From NCBI RefSeq assembly GCF_017464355.1, contig NZ_JAFUAG010000045.1, forward strand, positions 124,001-188,000: a stretch of 64,000 nucleotides of DNA, in the 5' to 3' direction. The position numbers and the translations under genes are program-made. This DNA is from Ruminococcus sp. (GTDB lineage Bacteria; Bacillota; Clostridia; Oscillospirales; Ruminococcaceae). Below, piece after piece: positions 42,497 through 50,768 of this stretch. Positions within the stretch are counted from its first letter, which is position 1. Every line of letters starts with the position of its first letter. The notes below the pieces were generated by a model that searched no databases, had not been told where the DNA came from, and saw nothing but the letters and a program-made list of their open reading frames with translations.

Positions 42497-44161
42497 TTAC
42501 TTCTTCATTGCATTGTTTATTGCAGATACCAGCGCTCTAACAGAAGAAACGATGATGTCTGAATGTCTGCCAACGCCCCAGAAGATCTTTCCTCCAACGT
42601 TTATGCCCACATATGAGCAAGCCTCGGAAGTGGTCTTTCTCTCCAGTGCGTGCTCGGTGTAGGTGTCTACATTGATCTCCATGCCTATCTCGGTGGTCAG
42701 TGCATTGGCTACAGCGTCAAGTCTGCCGTTGCCGTCAGCGCTGCATTCAACTTCCTTGCCGTTGATGACAGCCTTTACAGTTGCCCCGATGAGTTCATCA
42801 GCCTTCTGTACATAGTGTGCCTCAACTATATCCACAGGCGAATTGATATTCAGGTAAGTCTCCTTGAATATCTGGTGTACCTCGCTCCTGCTCAGCTCCT
42901 TGTGTGCCTTGTCGGAGATATCCTTTACCTTGTAGCCGAAGTTCTCTCTCATAGCCTTAGGCATATCGTAGCCGTACTGCTGTTCCATGATGTAGCCTAT
43001 GCCGCCCTTGCCCGACTGGGAGTTTATGCGTATAACATCGCCCTCATACTCTCTGCCAACATCGTGGGGGTCAATGGGCAGGTAAGGACAAGTCCAGTGC
43101 TTGTCGTCCTTCTCCTCACGCCACTTCATGCCCTTTGCGATAGCGTCCTGGTGTGAACCCGAGAATGCAGCGTATACCAGTGAGCCCGAGTAAGGCTGTC
43201 TGTCATATACCTTCATTCTGGTAACTCTCTCATAAAGCTCTATCAGCGAGGGAAGATCTGTGAAATCCAGATTAGGCTCAACACCGTGGGTGAACATATT
43301 CAGTGCCAGTGTAACGATGTCAACGTTGCCTGTTCTCTCACCGTTGCCGAAGCAGGTGCCCTCAACTCTGTCACCGCCTGCCAGCAGACCAAGCTCGGTG
43401 TCAGCAATGCCTGTGCCGCGGTCATTGTGTGGGTGCAGTGATATTATCAGGTTCTCTCTGTTGTGGAGAGTCTCGCACATATACTCTACCTGCTGTGCAT
43501 AAACGTGGGGCAGTGACATCTCCACTGTAACAGGAAGATTGATGATGACCTTGTTGTCAGCGTCAGGCTCCCAGATGTCTATGACAGCGTTGCATATCTC
43601 AGCAGCGAACTCAGGCTCAGTGCCGGTGAAGCTCTCGGGGGAATACTCAAAGGTAACATGGCCCTTGGCCTTCTTCTTGTACTCCTTGCAAAGCTCAGCA
43701 CCTGTGGTAGCTATCTTGATTATCTCTTCCTTCGACTTGCGGAACACCTGCTCTCTCTGTGCCAGCGAGGTGGAGTTGTAAAGGTGTACAACAGCGTGCT
43801 TTGCACCGTCTATCGCCTCAAAGGTCTTCTTGATTATGTGCTCTCTCGACTGGGTAAGTACCTGTATGGTAACATCATCAGGGATAAGGTTCTTCTCTAT
43901 CAGTGTACGGCAGAATTCATACTCTGTTTCCGAGGCAGCAGGGAAGCCTATCTCTATCTCCTTGAAGCCGATCTCTACCAGCTTCCGGAAGAACTCCAGC
44001 TTCTCCTCCAGGCTCATGGGTATGATAAGTGCCTGGTTGCCGTCTCTCAGGTCTACCGAGCACCATGCGGGGGCATGATCGATATATTCCTTGTCAGCCC
44101 ACTTCATGCATCTTACAGGGGGCATAAAATAGCCTCTTGCGTACTTTTCAGCGTTCTTCAT
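42497..44161 (-). CDS. leuA: 2-isopropylmalate synthase LeuA (type 2)
   Basis: LeuA condenses acetyl-CoA with 2-oxoisovalerate, the first step of leucine synthesis. The 554-residue protein is of the LeuA type 2 branch. It has the catalytic opening APAWCSVDLRDGNQALI, SLHPHNDRGTGIADTELGL with the metal-binding His pair, and a C-terminal regulatory domain (about 415-554) that binds leucine in this family. AAGGAGG precedes ATG 44161. It follows the S66 peptidase gene after 71 bases and may be transcribed both from its own promoter and from the leucine T-box leader further upstream. Confidence 0.95.
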   Translation of the reverse strand: MKNAEKYARGYFMPPVRCMKWADKEYIDHAPAWCSVDLRDGNQALIIPMSLEEKLEFFRKLVEIGFKEIEIGFPAASETEYEFCRTLIEKNLIPDDVTIQVLTQSREHIIKKTFEAIDGAKHAVVHLYNSTSLAQREQVFRKSKEEIIKIATTGAELCKEYKKKAKGHVTFEYSPESFTGTEPEFAAEICNAVIDIWEPDADNKVIINLPVTVEMSLPHVYAQQVEYMCETLHNRENLIISLHPHNDRGTGIADTELGLLAGGDRVEGTCFGNGERTGNVDIVTLALNMFTHGVEPNLDFTDLPSLIELYERVTRMKVYDRQPYSGSLVYAAFSGSHQDAIAKGMKWREEKDDKHWTCPYLPIDPHDVGREYEGDVIRINSQSGKGGIGYIMEQQYGYDMPKAMRENFGYKVKDISDKAHKELSRSEVHQIFKETYLNINSPVDIVEAHYVQKADELIGATVKAVINGKEVECSADGNGRLDAVANALTTEIGMEINVDTYTEHALERKTTSEACSYVGINVGGKIFWGVGRHSDIIVSSVRALVSAINNAMKK

Positions 44162-44185
44162 TTAAAATTCCTCCTTAGTAGAATG

Positions 44186-44215
44186 ATTGTACTATATTTA
44201 TATCAGAGCATCCAA
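44186..44215 (-). promoter_or_regulatory. Possible promoter directly before leuA
   Basis: On the minus strand TTGGAT (44210-44215) and TACAAT (44186-44191) are 18 bases apart. No terminator separates the S66 gene from leuA, so this would be an internal promoter. Confidence 0.45.
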
Positions 44216-44232
44216 TATTCTTTTTTTCGATG

Positions 44233-45276
44233 TCATTTTGTATGCTTCCGATCTGAGAAACATATGCTCTGTTTTTCAGCGTCCACCACAGCTTCTCTGC
44301 CAAAGGGCATTATGCACCGCGGGTTTGCATGGCCGATGTTCAGGTCATACACTATGGGCAGCTCGGGACGGTCTATAACACTGACCAGAAGCTTTTTGTA
44401 TTCCTCCGAATAGGTCTCGTCCATGGGCTTGCCCAACAGAACTCCCGATACAGCCTCGAAAACACCCTCGTCCCTCAGATATTCCAGTGCCCTGCGGTAT
44501 TTCTCGGGCGAAGGCTTTTCCTCGCTTGACTCCAGCAGAAGTATCCGACCTTTCCATTCCTCCCTGTCTGGGAACAGCCCGTATTTTCTGCACAGCACAG
44601 GCATATCGGGATAGCGTTCACTGTCAAACATATCATACATCGAACATATGCAGCCGCCCAGTATCTTTCCCGAGAAAACAGGGCTGCCCTGCAAAAGCTC
44701 AAAGCCCTTGCATTTGTGTTCTTTCAGCGGCACACCCACCTGACTTTCGTCAAAGGCTGTTCTTTCCTCGTACCACACATCTGAGGGTGTTATCTCGCTT
44801 ATAGTACCTGTTCTGATAAGCTCTTCAAAATACTTCCTTGTATAGGGGAGCATCTCGCTGCTCATCTCACATATATCCGTTAGAAAAGCCTGCCCGTAGA
44901 AAGTCGGCAGCCCCAGCTTGTGCAGCATGAAATGGTTTATGGTCGTATCCGAAAACCCAAGAAATATCTTTTCGCTAACTGCATTTTTCAGCTCGTCACT
45001 GTCAAACAGGTAAGGCAGCAGACGGTAGGTATCATCGCCGCCAATGGCGCATAGTATCATGTCGGTATCAGGGTCTTTGAAAGCCTGCACCAGATCCTCA
45101 GCCCGCTTTTCGGGGTGAGCATTCAGGTATTCGATACCTTTTAGCGCATTCGGCATGAACTTCACATTCAGCCCGTAGTCTTTCAGCCTTTTAAGACCTA
45201 TATCCAATGCAAACTTTTCAAACTCTTCTCCCGCAAGCCCGCTTGAAAGGCTGACTATCGACACATTCTTTACCAC
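44233..45276 (-). CDS. S66-family peptidase (LD-carboxypeptidase / MccF-like)
   Basis: The 347-residue protein is of the S66 fold, which includes LD-carboxypeptidases of murein recycling and MccF, which breaks down microcin C-type aminoacyl nucleotides. The region of the nucleophile reads AIGGDDTYRLLPYLF, with Thr where classical members have Ser. The acidic block LESSEEKPSPEKYRRAL and the His in LNIGHANPRCIMPFG are kept. GTG 45276 follows AAGGAGG at eight bases; the frame continues to 45309 but has no ribosome site there. It is the first gene behind a leucine-type T-box leader. Confidence 0.87.
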   Translation of the reverse strand: MVKNVSIVSLSSGLAGEEFEKFALDIGLKRLKDYGLNVKFMPNALKGIEYLNAHPEKRAEDLVQAFKDPDTDMILCAIGGDDTYRLLPYLFDSDELKNAVSEKIFLGFSDTTINHFMLHKLGLPTFYGQAFLTDICEMSSEMLPYTRKYFEELIRTGTISEITPSDVWYEERTAFDESQVGVPLKEHKCKGFELLQGSPVFSGKILGGCICSMYDMFDSERYPDMPVLCRKYGLFPDREEWKGRILLLESSEEKPSPEKYRRALEYLRDEGVFEAVSGVLLGKPMDETYSEEYKKLLVSVIDRPELPIVYDLNIGHANPRCIMPFGREAVVDAEKQSICFSDRKHTK

Positions 45277-45607
45277 TCTGCATACCTCCTTGCCGTCATA
45301 AGATATCATAAGGGAAGCCTAATAACTAAAATAAGCCCGTCCCTATAAAAATAGAGACGAGCGAAATACCCGTGTTACCACTCTCATTCATGCACAGCTC
45401 ACACTGTACACCTCAGCCGCATCAACAAATGCGTTCCTCTGTAACGGGAGGTCCCGAGTACAGCTACTCTCACCTAAGTGCTTTTCACCATACCGGCTCA
45501 AGGATGAGTTATCGCGCTGTCGGACTACTGCCTTGCACCACACGGCAGCTCTCTGAAAGTTCCGTAAAGCGTTTTTGTTCCTCTCAACGCCATTCAACAT
45601 ATTTACA
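45277..45607 (-). promoter_or_regulatory. T-box leader, leucine type
   Basis: On the minus strand, from the start point near 45607, the leader has a stem I with AGAGAG and a GTGTGGTGCAAGG apical region. The specifier segment CGATAACTCATCCTTGAGC follows, with codon CTC (plus positions 45506-45508) followed by a purine. The T-box sequence GAGAGTGGTAACACGGGT is at 45368-45385. GAGA/TCTC and CGGGT/GCTCG can form the antiterminator around the TGGTAACA bulge. The competing terminator is the hairpin at 45336-45361. Uncharged leucyl-tRNA would therefore turn on the S66 peptidase and probably leuA. Confidence 0.88.
45327..45361 (-). terminator. Regulated terminator of the leucine T-box
   Basis: On the minus strand CTCGTCTCTA / TAGGGACGGG, with G-U pairs, and a 6-base loop is followed by CTTATTTTA. 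The left arm shares bases with the antiterminator. Confidence 0.85.
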
Positions 45608-45613
45608 AGCTTA

Positions 45614-45642
45614 ATTATATTATATTTTCGCCCCTTTGTCAA
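45614..45642 (-). promoter_or_regulatory. Promoter of the T-box/S66 operon
   Basis: On the minus strand TTGACA (45637-45642) and TATAAT (45614-45619), spacer 17 bases. Confidence 0.85.
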
Positions 45643-45722
45643 GCCTTGATCAAGTCATTTAACATTTTATTAATATCTGAAATTTTCTCCCCGATGACTT
45701 TATATAAGTTCAAAAAAATAGG

Positions 45723-45751
45723 TTGACTTTAAGTCAGTTTTATAATATAAT
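45723..45751 (+). promoter_or_regulatory. Promoter of galT with overlapping inverted repeat
   Basis: TTGACT at 45723-45728 and TATAAT at 45746-45751, spacer 17 bases. The repeat GACTT-T-AAGTC overlaps the -35 box and could be a repressor site. Confidence 0.7.
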
Positions 45752-45826
45752 AAAATTATCTTAGTGCGGCAGATGTCGAAAAGGTGTAAATGATGTCTTC
45801 CGCCAACCATTAAAAGGGGTGTTTAC

Positions 45827-47323
45827 ATGATATATGGCAGCATAAAAAAAATGGTGGGTTATGGTATTGAAAAGGGGCTTCTCCAGCCCTCTGACAAGGT
45901 GTGGGCTACCAACCGCCTGCTGGAAGCACTGGGTCTTGATGAATATGAGGAACCAGAGGAAGATTATAAGGATATTGACCTTGAGTCCACCCTCGCTGAA
46001 CTGCTGGACTACGCCTGCGAAAAGGGGCTGTGCGAAAATTCCGTAGTTTACCGCGACCTGTTCGATACAAAGCTTATGGGGCTCATCACCCCCCGTCCCT
46101 CCGAGGTCGAGAGGACCTTTGCCGAGAAGAAGGCAGTTTCTCCCACAGAAGCTACCGACTATTTCTACAAGCTTTCTCAGGATACCGATTATATCAGGAG
46201 GTACCGTATCTGCAAGGACGTCAGGTGGAAGACGAAGACCGAGTACGGCGAACTTGATATAACCATAAATCTTTCCAAACCTGAAAAGGACCCCAAGGCT
46301 ATCGCTGCCGCAAAGCTGGCCAAGCAGTCGGGCTATCCCAAGTGCCTGCTCTGCTATGAGAATGTGGGCTATGCAGGCAGGGTAAATTCTCCCGCAAGGC
46401 AGAACCACCGTATCATCGGTGTTACCATTGACGGCGCTGACTGGGGTCTGCAGTATTCGCCCTATGTTTATTATAACGAGCATTGCATTCTCTTCAACAA
46501 GCAGCATACCCCCATGGTCATCAACAAGTCCGCTTTCAATAAGCTGTTTGACTTTGTTGAGCAGTACCCCCACTATTTCGTGGGCTCCAATGCGGACCTG
46601 CCCATAGTGGGCGGTTCTATACTTTCGCATGAGCATTTCCAGGGCGGACACTATGAGTTCCCCATGGCTAAGGCAGAGGTCGAGCGCAAGCTGACTTTCA
46701 AGGGCTATGAGAATGTGGACGCAGGTATCGTAAGGTGGGCTATGTCCGTTATCAGGCTCAACAGCGCTGACCGCAAAGCCCTGGTAGAGCTGGCAGACAA
46801 GATACTCGGCCTGTGGAGAGGCTATACCGATGAAGCAGCATTCATCTTTGCTGAAACCGACGGCGAGCCTCACAACACTATCACCCCCATTGCCCGTATG
46901 CGTGACGGCAGATATGAAATGGATCTGGTGCTGAGGAACAACATCACCACCGATGAACACCCCCTCGGTGTTTACCACCCCCATGCCGAACTCCACCATA
47001 TCAAAAAGGAGAACATAGGCCTTATCGAGGTCATGGGTCTTGCAGTGCTGCCCTCCCGCCTCAAGGGCGAAATGGAGCAGCTTTCAAAGGCACTAGTCAA
47101 CGGCGGTGATATCCGTGCAGATGAAGTTCTTGCCAAGCACGCTGACTGGGCAGATGAACTGAAAAAGCAGTATACCTTTACCGCTGATAATGCTGACGCT
47201 ATACTCAGGGACGAGATAGGCAAGGTCTTTGCAAAGGTGCTTGAACACGCAGGCGTCTACAAGCGTGACGACGAGGGAAGCAAGGCCTTTGACCGCTTTG
47301 TGGCATACGTCAACGAGAACTGA
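45827..47323 (+). CDS. galT: UDP-glucose-hexose-1-phosphate uridylyltransferase GalT (class II)
   Basis: GalT exchanges UMP between UDP-glucose and galactose-1-phosphate in the Leloir pathway. The 498-residue protein is of the Firmicute class II type. Characteristic blocks are SPYVYYNEHCILFNKQHTPM, FVGSNADLPIVGGSILSHEHFQGG and HPHAELHHIKKENIGLIEVMG, which differ from the short E. coli enzyme. AAAGGGG precedes ATG 45827. No galK or galE is adjacent. Its end faces the TetR gene across a bidirectional terminator. Confidence 0.94.
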   Translation: MIYGSIKKMVGYGIEKGLLQPSDKVWATNRLLEALGLDEYEEPEEDYKDIDLESTLAELLDYACEKGLCENSVVYRDLFDTKLMGLITPRPSEVERTFAEKKAVSPTEATDYFYKLSQDTDYIRRYRICKDVRWKTKTEYGELDITINLSKPEKDPKAIAAAKLAKQSGYPKCLLCYENVGYAGRVNSPARQNHRIIGVTIDGADWGLQYSPYVYYNEHCILFNKQHTPMVINKSAFNKLFDFVEQYPHYFVGSNADLPIVGGSILSHEHFQGGHYEFPMAKAEVERKLTFKGYENVDAGIVRWAMSVIRLNSADRKALVELADKILGLWRGYTDEAAFIFAETDGEPHNTITPIARMRDGRYEMDLVLRNNITTDEHPLGVYHPHAELHHIKKENIGLIEVMGLAVLPSRLKGEMEQLSKALVNGGDIRADEVLAKHADWADELKKQYTFTADNADAILRDEIGKVFAKVLEHAGVYKRDDEGSKAFDRFVAYVNEN

Positions 47324-47343
47324 GAAAACACAGTGATAAAAAA

Positions 47344-47383
47344 CACGGCAGAGAAAAACTCTGCCGTGGATATCACTTTTTAA
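47344..47383. terminator. Bidirectional terminator between galT and the TetR gene
   Basis: A 10-bp perfect stem (CACGGCAGAG / CTCTGCCGTG) with a loop of five A. The minus side runs into TTTTTT and the plus side into GGATATCACTTTTT. Confidence 0.85.
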
Positions 47384-47384
47384 C

Positions 47385-47945
47385 TTAAAGATTTTCAATA
47401 AAGCCCTGACCGATGCTGACATTTTCAAAGGCTAGGTCTTTCATCTGTAACATGACCGTGTGGGGCGATACCTTCATGCCCTGCTTGGCCCAGTCGATTA
47501 TCATACCGCAAAATCCGTGGGAATAAAAATCCGCAAAGAACTTTGCCTTGTCACTGCGCTTGCGGGTGTTTGCTACCGCATGATAGAAAAATCTCAGGAA
47601 CAAGCGGTGCATACTCTGGTACAGGTATTTTTCAAAGGTCTTCTCATTGCTCCTCAGGGTGTTCGAGTAGAACCTGCGGTCTTTCTGCATATTCTCCAGA
47701 AAGCCCTCCAGTCTTTCATACCAGTTGTCATAATTTACGCCCCTGGTTATGTTCTTGAAAAGCTCGTTGAAGTATATATACGACAAAAGCTCCTCCTTAT
47801 CCTGAAAATGATAATAGAAGGATTGTCTGTTCATTCCGCAGAAACCCGTTATCTCGGATATGGATATCTTCTCGTAGTCTTTCTGCGTGCAAAGCTCTTT
47901 AAGTGCGTTGCATAATGCTGATTTGGTTATAGTTGATGTTGACAT
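47385..47945 (-). CDS. TetR-family transcriptional regulator
   Basis: The 186-residue protein starts with a TetR helix-turn-helix: SALCNALKELCTQKDYEKIS and ITGFCGMNRQSFYYHFQDKEEL. The rest is helical and resembles the DhaS-like TetR subgroup, with no ligand predictable. The frame extends to 48014, but GAGAGGA in front of ATG 47945 fixes the start. It diverges from glgB, with only 107 bases between the start codons, so glgB or its own gene are candidate targets. Confidence 0.88.
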   Translation of the reverse strand: MSTSTITKSALCNALKELCTQKDYEKISISEITGFCGMNRQSFYYHFQDKEELLSYIYFNELFKNITRGVNYDNWYERLEGFLENMQKDRRFYSNTLRSNEKTFEKYLYQSMHRLFLRFFYHAVANTRKRSDKAKFFADFYSHGFCGMIIDWAKQGMKVSPHTVMLQMKDLAFENVSIGQGFIENL

Positions 47946-47985
47946 CTGCTGTATCCTCTCATCTCGGCAATTATCCAATAAGTTA

Positions 47986-48014
47986 ATTATATCACAATCT
48001 GAAAAAAGTTTCAA
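47986..48014 (-). promoter_or_regulatory. Promoter of the TetR gene
   Basis: On the minus strand TTGAAA (48009-48014) and TATAAT (47986-47991), spacer 17 bases. The surrounding sequence is rich in GTTAATTA repeats that could be operator half sites. No clear plus-strand promoter for glgB was found here. Confidence 0.7.
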
Positions 48015-48052
48015 GTAATTTTAGTTAATTATTTTTAAGGACGTGCATAATT

Positions 48053-49831
48053 ATGATCATCAATGAATTTTTACAGGGACAGAGTATGAATGCATACGAT
48101 TATTTCGGCGCACATTTTGTTGAGGGCGGGGTGCGTTTTGCCACCTATGCTCCCAATGCACGGAAAGTGACCCTTATGCTGGACGGTGATGAATTTCCCA
48201 TGACCCGTGATGACAGAGGTGTCTGGGAAACTGTACGTCCTGCAAAAAATGGTGATATCTACCAGTTCATCATCACCACTCAGGCTCTGCAGAAGCACTA
48301 CCGTTCCGACCCCTTTGCCTTTTACAGCGAGGTCAGACCCAAGAACGCTTCCATTGTGTACGACCTTGCCTGCCACGACTGGCAGGACGCTGAATGGCTG
48401 GCAAAACGTGATAAATGCTATGACAGCCCCATGAACATCTATGAGGTACACTTCGGTTCATGGCGGACAAAGTGCGACAGCGAGGAGGACGACCGCCTCT
48501 ACAGCTACGATGAGATGATCGAACTCCTCATACCCTATGTCAAGGAAATGGGCTACACCCACATCGAACTCATGCCCCTGACAGAATACCCCTTTGACGG
48601 CTCCTGGGGATATCAGGTAACAGGCTACTATTCAGCTACCTCCCGCTACGGCGAACCTGCAGGCCTCATGCGCTTCATTGATGCCTGCCACCGCGAGGGC
48701 ATAGGCGTTATACTGGATTTCGTGCCTGTGCATTTCGTTACTGATTTCTACGCACTTCACATCTACGACGGCGGATTTCTCTTTGAGTCCGACAGGGAAG
48801 AGGAACGCTTTTCCGAGTGGGGCACCGCCCTTTTCGATTACAGCAAGCCCCATGTCCTCAGCTTTGTCAAGTCAGCTATAAATTTCTGGATAGAGAAATA
48901 CCACATCGATGGCCTGCGCTACGATGCCGTGGCTAACCTTATCTTCAAGCACGGCAGGCGGGAGGAACCTGTGAACGACACAGGTATCTGGTTCCTGAAA
49001 AATACAAACTACGCTATCCAGAAAGCCCACCCCGATGTTATCCTCTTTGCCGAGGATTCCACCGACCGCACAAAAGTCACCGCCCCCGTTGAATTCGGCG
49101 GTCTGGGCTTTGACTATAAGTGGGACCTGGGCTTCATGCACGATACCATAAACTATGTGAAGACCCCTCCCTACGAGCGCCGTGCCCACCACAACAAGAT
49201 GACTTTCTCCATGAGCTATTTCTACAACGACCTGTTTATCCTGCCCTATTCCCACGATGAGGTCGTACACGGCAAACAGACTATGCTGGATAAATGCTTC
49301 GGCAAGCACGAAGAAAAAATTGCCACCATAAAATGTCTGTATACCTTCCAGTTCGGCCACCCGGGCAAAAAGCTGAACTTCATGGGTAACGAGATAGCTG
49401 AGTATATGGAATGGCGCCCTGATAAGGAGCTTGGCTGGAATTTGCTCACCTATCCCGCCCACGACTCGGTACACCAGTACCTGAAAAAGCTACACCAAAT
49501 CTACCTGGAAGAACCTGCCCTCTACGCAAACGACTATAACTCAGGCTTCTTCCGCTGGATAGATGCCAATAACAACAACCAGTCCATTTATGCTTTCGTA
49601 AGGCGGGATAATTACGGCAAGGGCATTTACTTCGTGTTCAACTTCTCAGGCCTCCGCCAGCGCTATGGCCTTAAAGTCGAGCAGAACGGCGATTACGAGG
49701 AGCTGCTCAATTCCGACAGGGACATCTACGCAGGCTCAAACTGCCTAAACAATGACCTTCGCTCCTTCAACTATAACCTGAACCTACAGCTTGCCCCCCT
49801 CAGCTGCACCATCATCAAACAGAGATATTGA
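48053..49831 (+). CDS. glgB: 1,4-alpha-glucan branching enzyme GlgB
   Basis: GlgB makes alpha-1,6 branches in glycogen. The N-terminal CBM48-like domain (about 12-105) is followed by a GH13 barrel with HIELMPLTEYPFDGSWGYQ, the nucleophile Asp in DGLRYDAV (about 289), the acid Glu in LFAEDST (about 333) and the His-Asp pair in YSHDEVVHGK (about 400). The C-terminal beta domain completes the protein at 592 residues. Other glg genes are not in the window. AAGGACG lies before ATG 48053, and a terminator follows. Confidence 0.94.
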   Translation: MIINEFLQGQSMNAYDYFGAHFVEGGVRFATYAPNARKVTLMLDGDEFPMTRDDRGVWETVRPAKNGDIYQFIITTQALQKHYRSDPFAFYSEVRPKNASIVYDLACHDWQDAEWLAKRDKCYDSPMNIYEVHFGSWRTKCDSEEDDRLYSYDEMIELLIPYVKEMGYTHIELMPLTEYPFDGSWGYQVTGYYSATSRYGEPAGLMRFIDACHREGIGVILDFVPVHFVTDFYALHIYDGGFLFESDREEERFSEWGTALFDYSKPHVLSFVKSAINFWIEKYHIDGLRYDAVANLIFKHGRREEPVNDTGIWFLKNTNYAIQKAHPDVILFAEDSTDRTKVTAPVEFGGLGFDYKWDLGFMHDTINYVKTPPYERRAHHNKMTFSMSYFYNDLFILPYSHDEVVHGKQTMLDKCFGKHEEKIATIKCLYTFQFGHPGKKLNFMGNEIAEYMEWRPDKELGWNLLTYPAHDSVHQYLKKLHQIYLEEPALYANDYNSGFFRWIDANNNNQSIYAFVRRDNYGKGIYFVFNFSGLRQRYGLKVEQNGDYEELLNSDRDIYAGSNCLNNDLRSFNYNLNLQLAPLSCTIIKQRY

Positions 49832-49833
49832 TA

Positions 49834-49870
49834 AAAGCCCCCGAGCGTTTAAAAGCTCAGGGGCTTTCTC
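49834..49870. terminator. Terminator shared by glgB and the converging minus operon
   Basis: A 13-bp stem with one C-A mismatch (AAAGCCCCCGAGC / GCTCAGGGGCTTT) and an 8-base loop; CTC follows on the plus side and TATCAATATC on the minus side, so it mainly serves the plus strand. Confidence 0.7.
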
Positions 49871-50487
49871 TATCTCAGATCCAGCAGCTGCCGGTATTCA
49901 TGGTCAGGCTGTTTTCTGAAAAACATTTTCTCCTTGCATTCGCTTATATCACAGCTGATGATATTGTAGATATGCCAGCCGTTATACCAGTGCTGGTTGT
50001 CGGGGTCAACGTATCGGTTGTTGTAAATTATCCTGCCGTATTCGCCTTTTTCGAGAACGAATGCTGTTTCGTTCAGCCTGTCCCTGTGATAGTATATGGA
50101 GTTTTTGTCATTGAATGCCTCATTGTGTCCCCGACGTTTTGTCGGGCACCACTCAACATTCTCATCACAGAACATTATCCTGTATCTGTCATCTTCCTTG
50201 AAAATGCGTATGAACTTCATAAGCTCGTTATAATTCCTGAACCTGTCCATTGTGCCTTCGGTGAATATTTTAGTGCCGTACTTCCTGAATTTTTCTCTGT
50301 AGGCCTTTGCCTGGGAAACTCCTCCGCGGGTATCATAGTGCATATCTATCATCTGCGCGAACACTTCACACTCATGGATATTTCCAACATCTATTTTGCG
50401 GAAGAGATCCCCCGTTCTCAACCGTGCGTATTCCGAGGAACGTTCCTGTTTTTCATAATAAGTATTCAGCGATTGAATGAAAAGCAT
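49870..50487 (-). CDS. Uncharacterised 205-residue protein at the end of the glycan-like operon
   Basis: The protein is soluble, basic and rich in aromatic residues; it lacks a signal peptide and membrane segments. Blocks such as DNVEWCPTKRRGHNEAF (approximate reading) and NNRYVDPDNQHWYNGWHIYN suggest a folded enzyme or binding domain, but I recognise no family. The end abuts the glgB terminator. It is 32 bases after the small membrane protein gene and probably the last gene of the minus operon. Confidence 0.6.
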   Translation of the reverse strand: MLFIQSLNTYYEKQERSSEYARLRTGDLFRKIDVGNIHECEVFAQMIDMHYDTRGGVSQAKAYREKFRKYGTKIFTEGTMDRFRNYNELMKFIRIFKEDDRYRIMFCDENVEWCPTKRRGHNEAFNDKNSIYYHRDRLNETAFVLEKGEYGRIIYNNRYVDPDNQHWYNGWHIYNIISCDISECKEKMFFRKQPDHEYRQLLDLR

Positions 50488-50519
50488 ACCGCATTCACCT
50501 TTTCTGACCTTAGTCCTGT

Positions 50520-50765
50520 TTACGGCCGTCCCTGGTCGGAATTATCGTCACCGCCGTTTTTCAGCCTGTCGTACTTTCTCTCGTGGTAGATGTCCATGAT
50601 CGCCGTAACCATGGAAAGCACCAGCATTATTATCATCAGCTTGTTTGAAGCCTTGCGGTTTATAAAATTCATAGTGGGGTTCAGTATGTCCAGCACCCAG
50701 AAGAATATGAACATTCCCACCATGACGATAGTTGCGTGGGGCAGTATCCTTGCCAGCCTTTTCAT
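50520..50765 (-). CDS. Small membrane protein
   Basis: The 81-residue protein has two hydrophobic segments (about 10-28 and 43-60) and a charged Asp/Lys-rich tail. No family is recognised. The start is only three bases after the stop of the phosphodiester glycosidase gene, so it is co-translated. Confidence 0.65.
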   Translation of the reverse strand: MKRLARILPHATIVMVGMFIFFWVLDILNPTMNFINRKASNKLMIIMLVLSMVTAIMDIYHERKYDRLKNGGDDNSDQGRP

Positions 50766-50768
50766 GCC

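Noticed and set aside
42473..44232. Plus-strand ORFs opposite leuA
   Set aside because: They are shadows of leuA, which has complete family motifs and a ribosome site on the minus strand.
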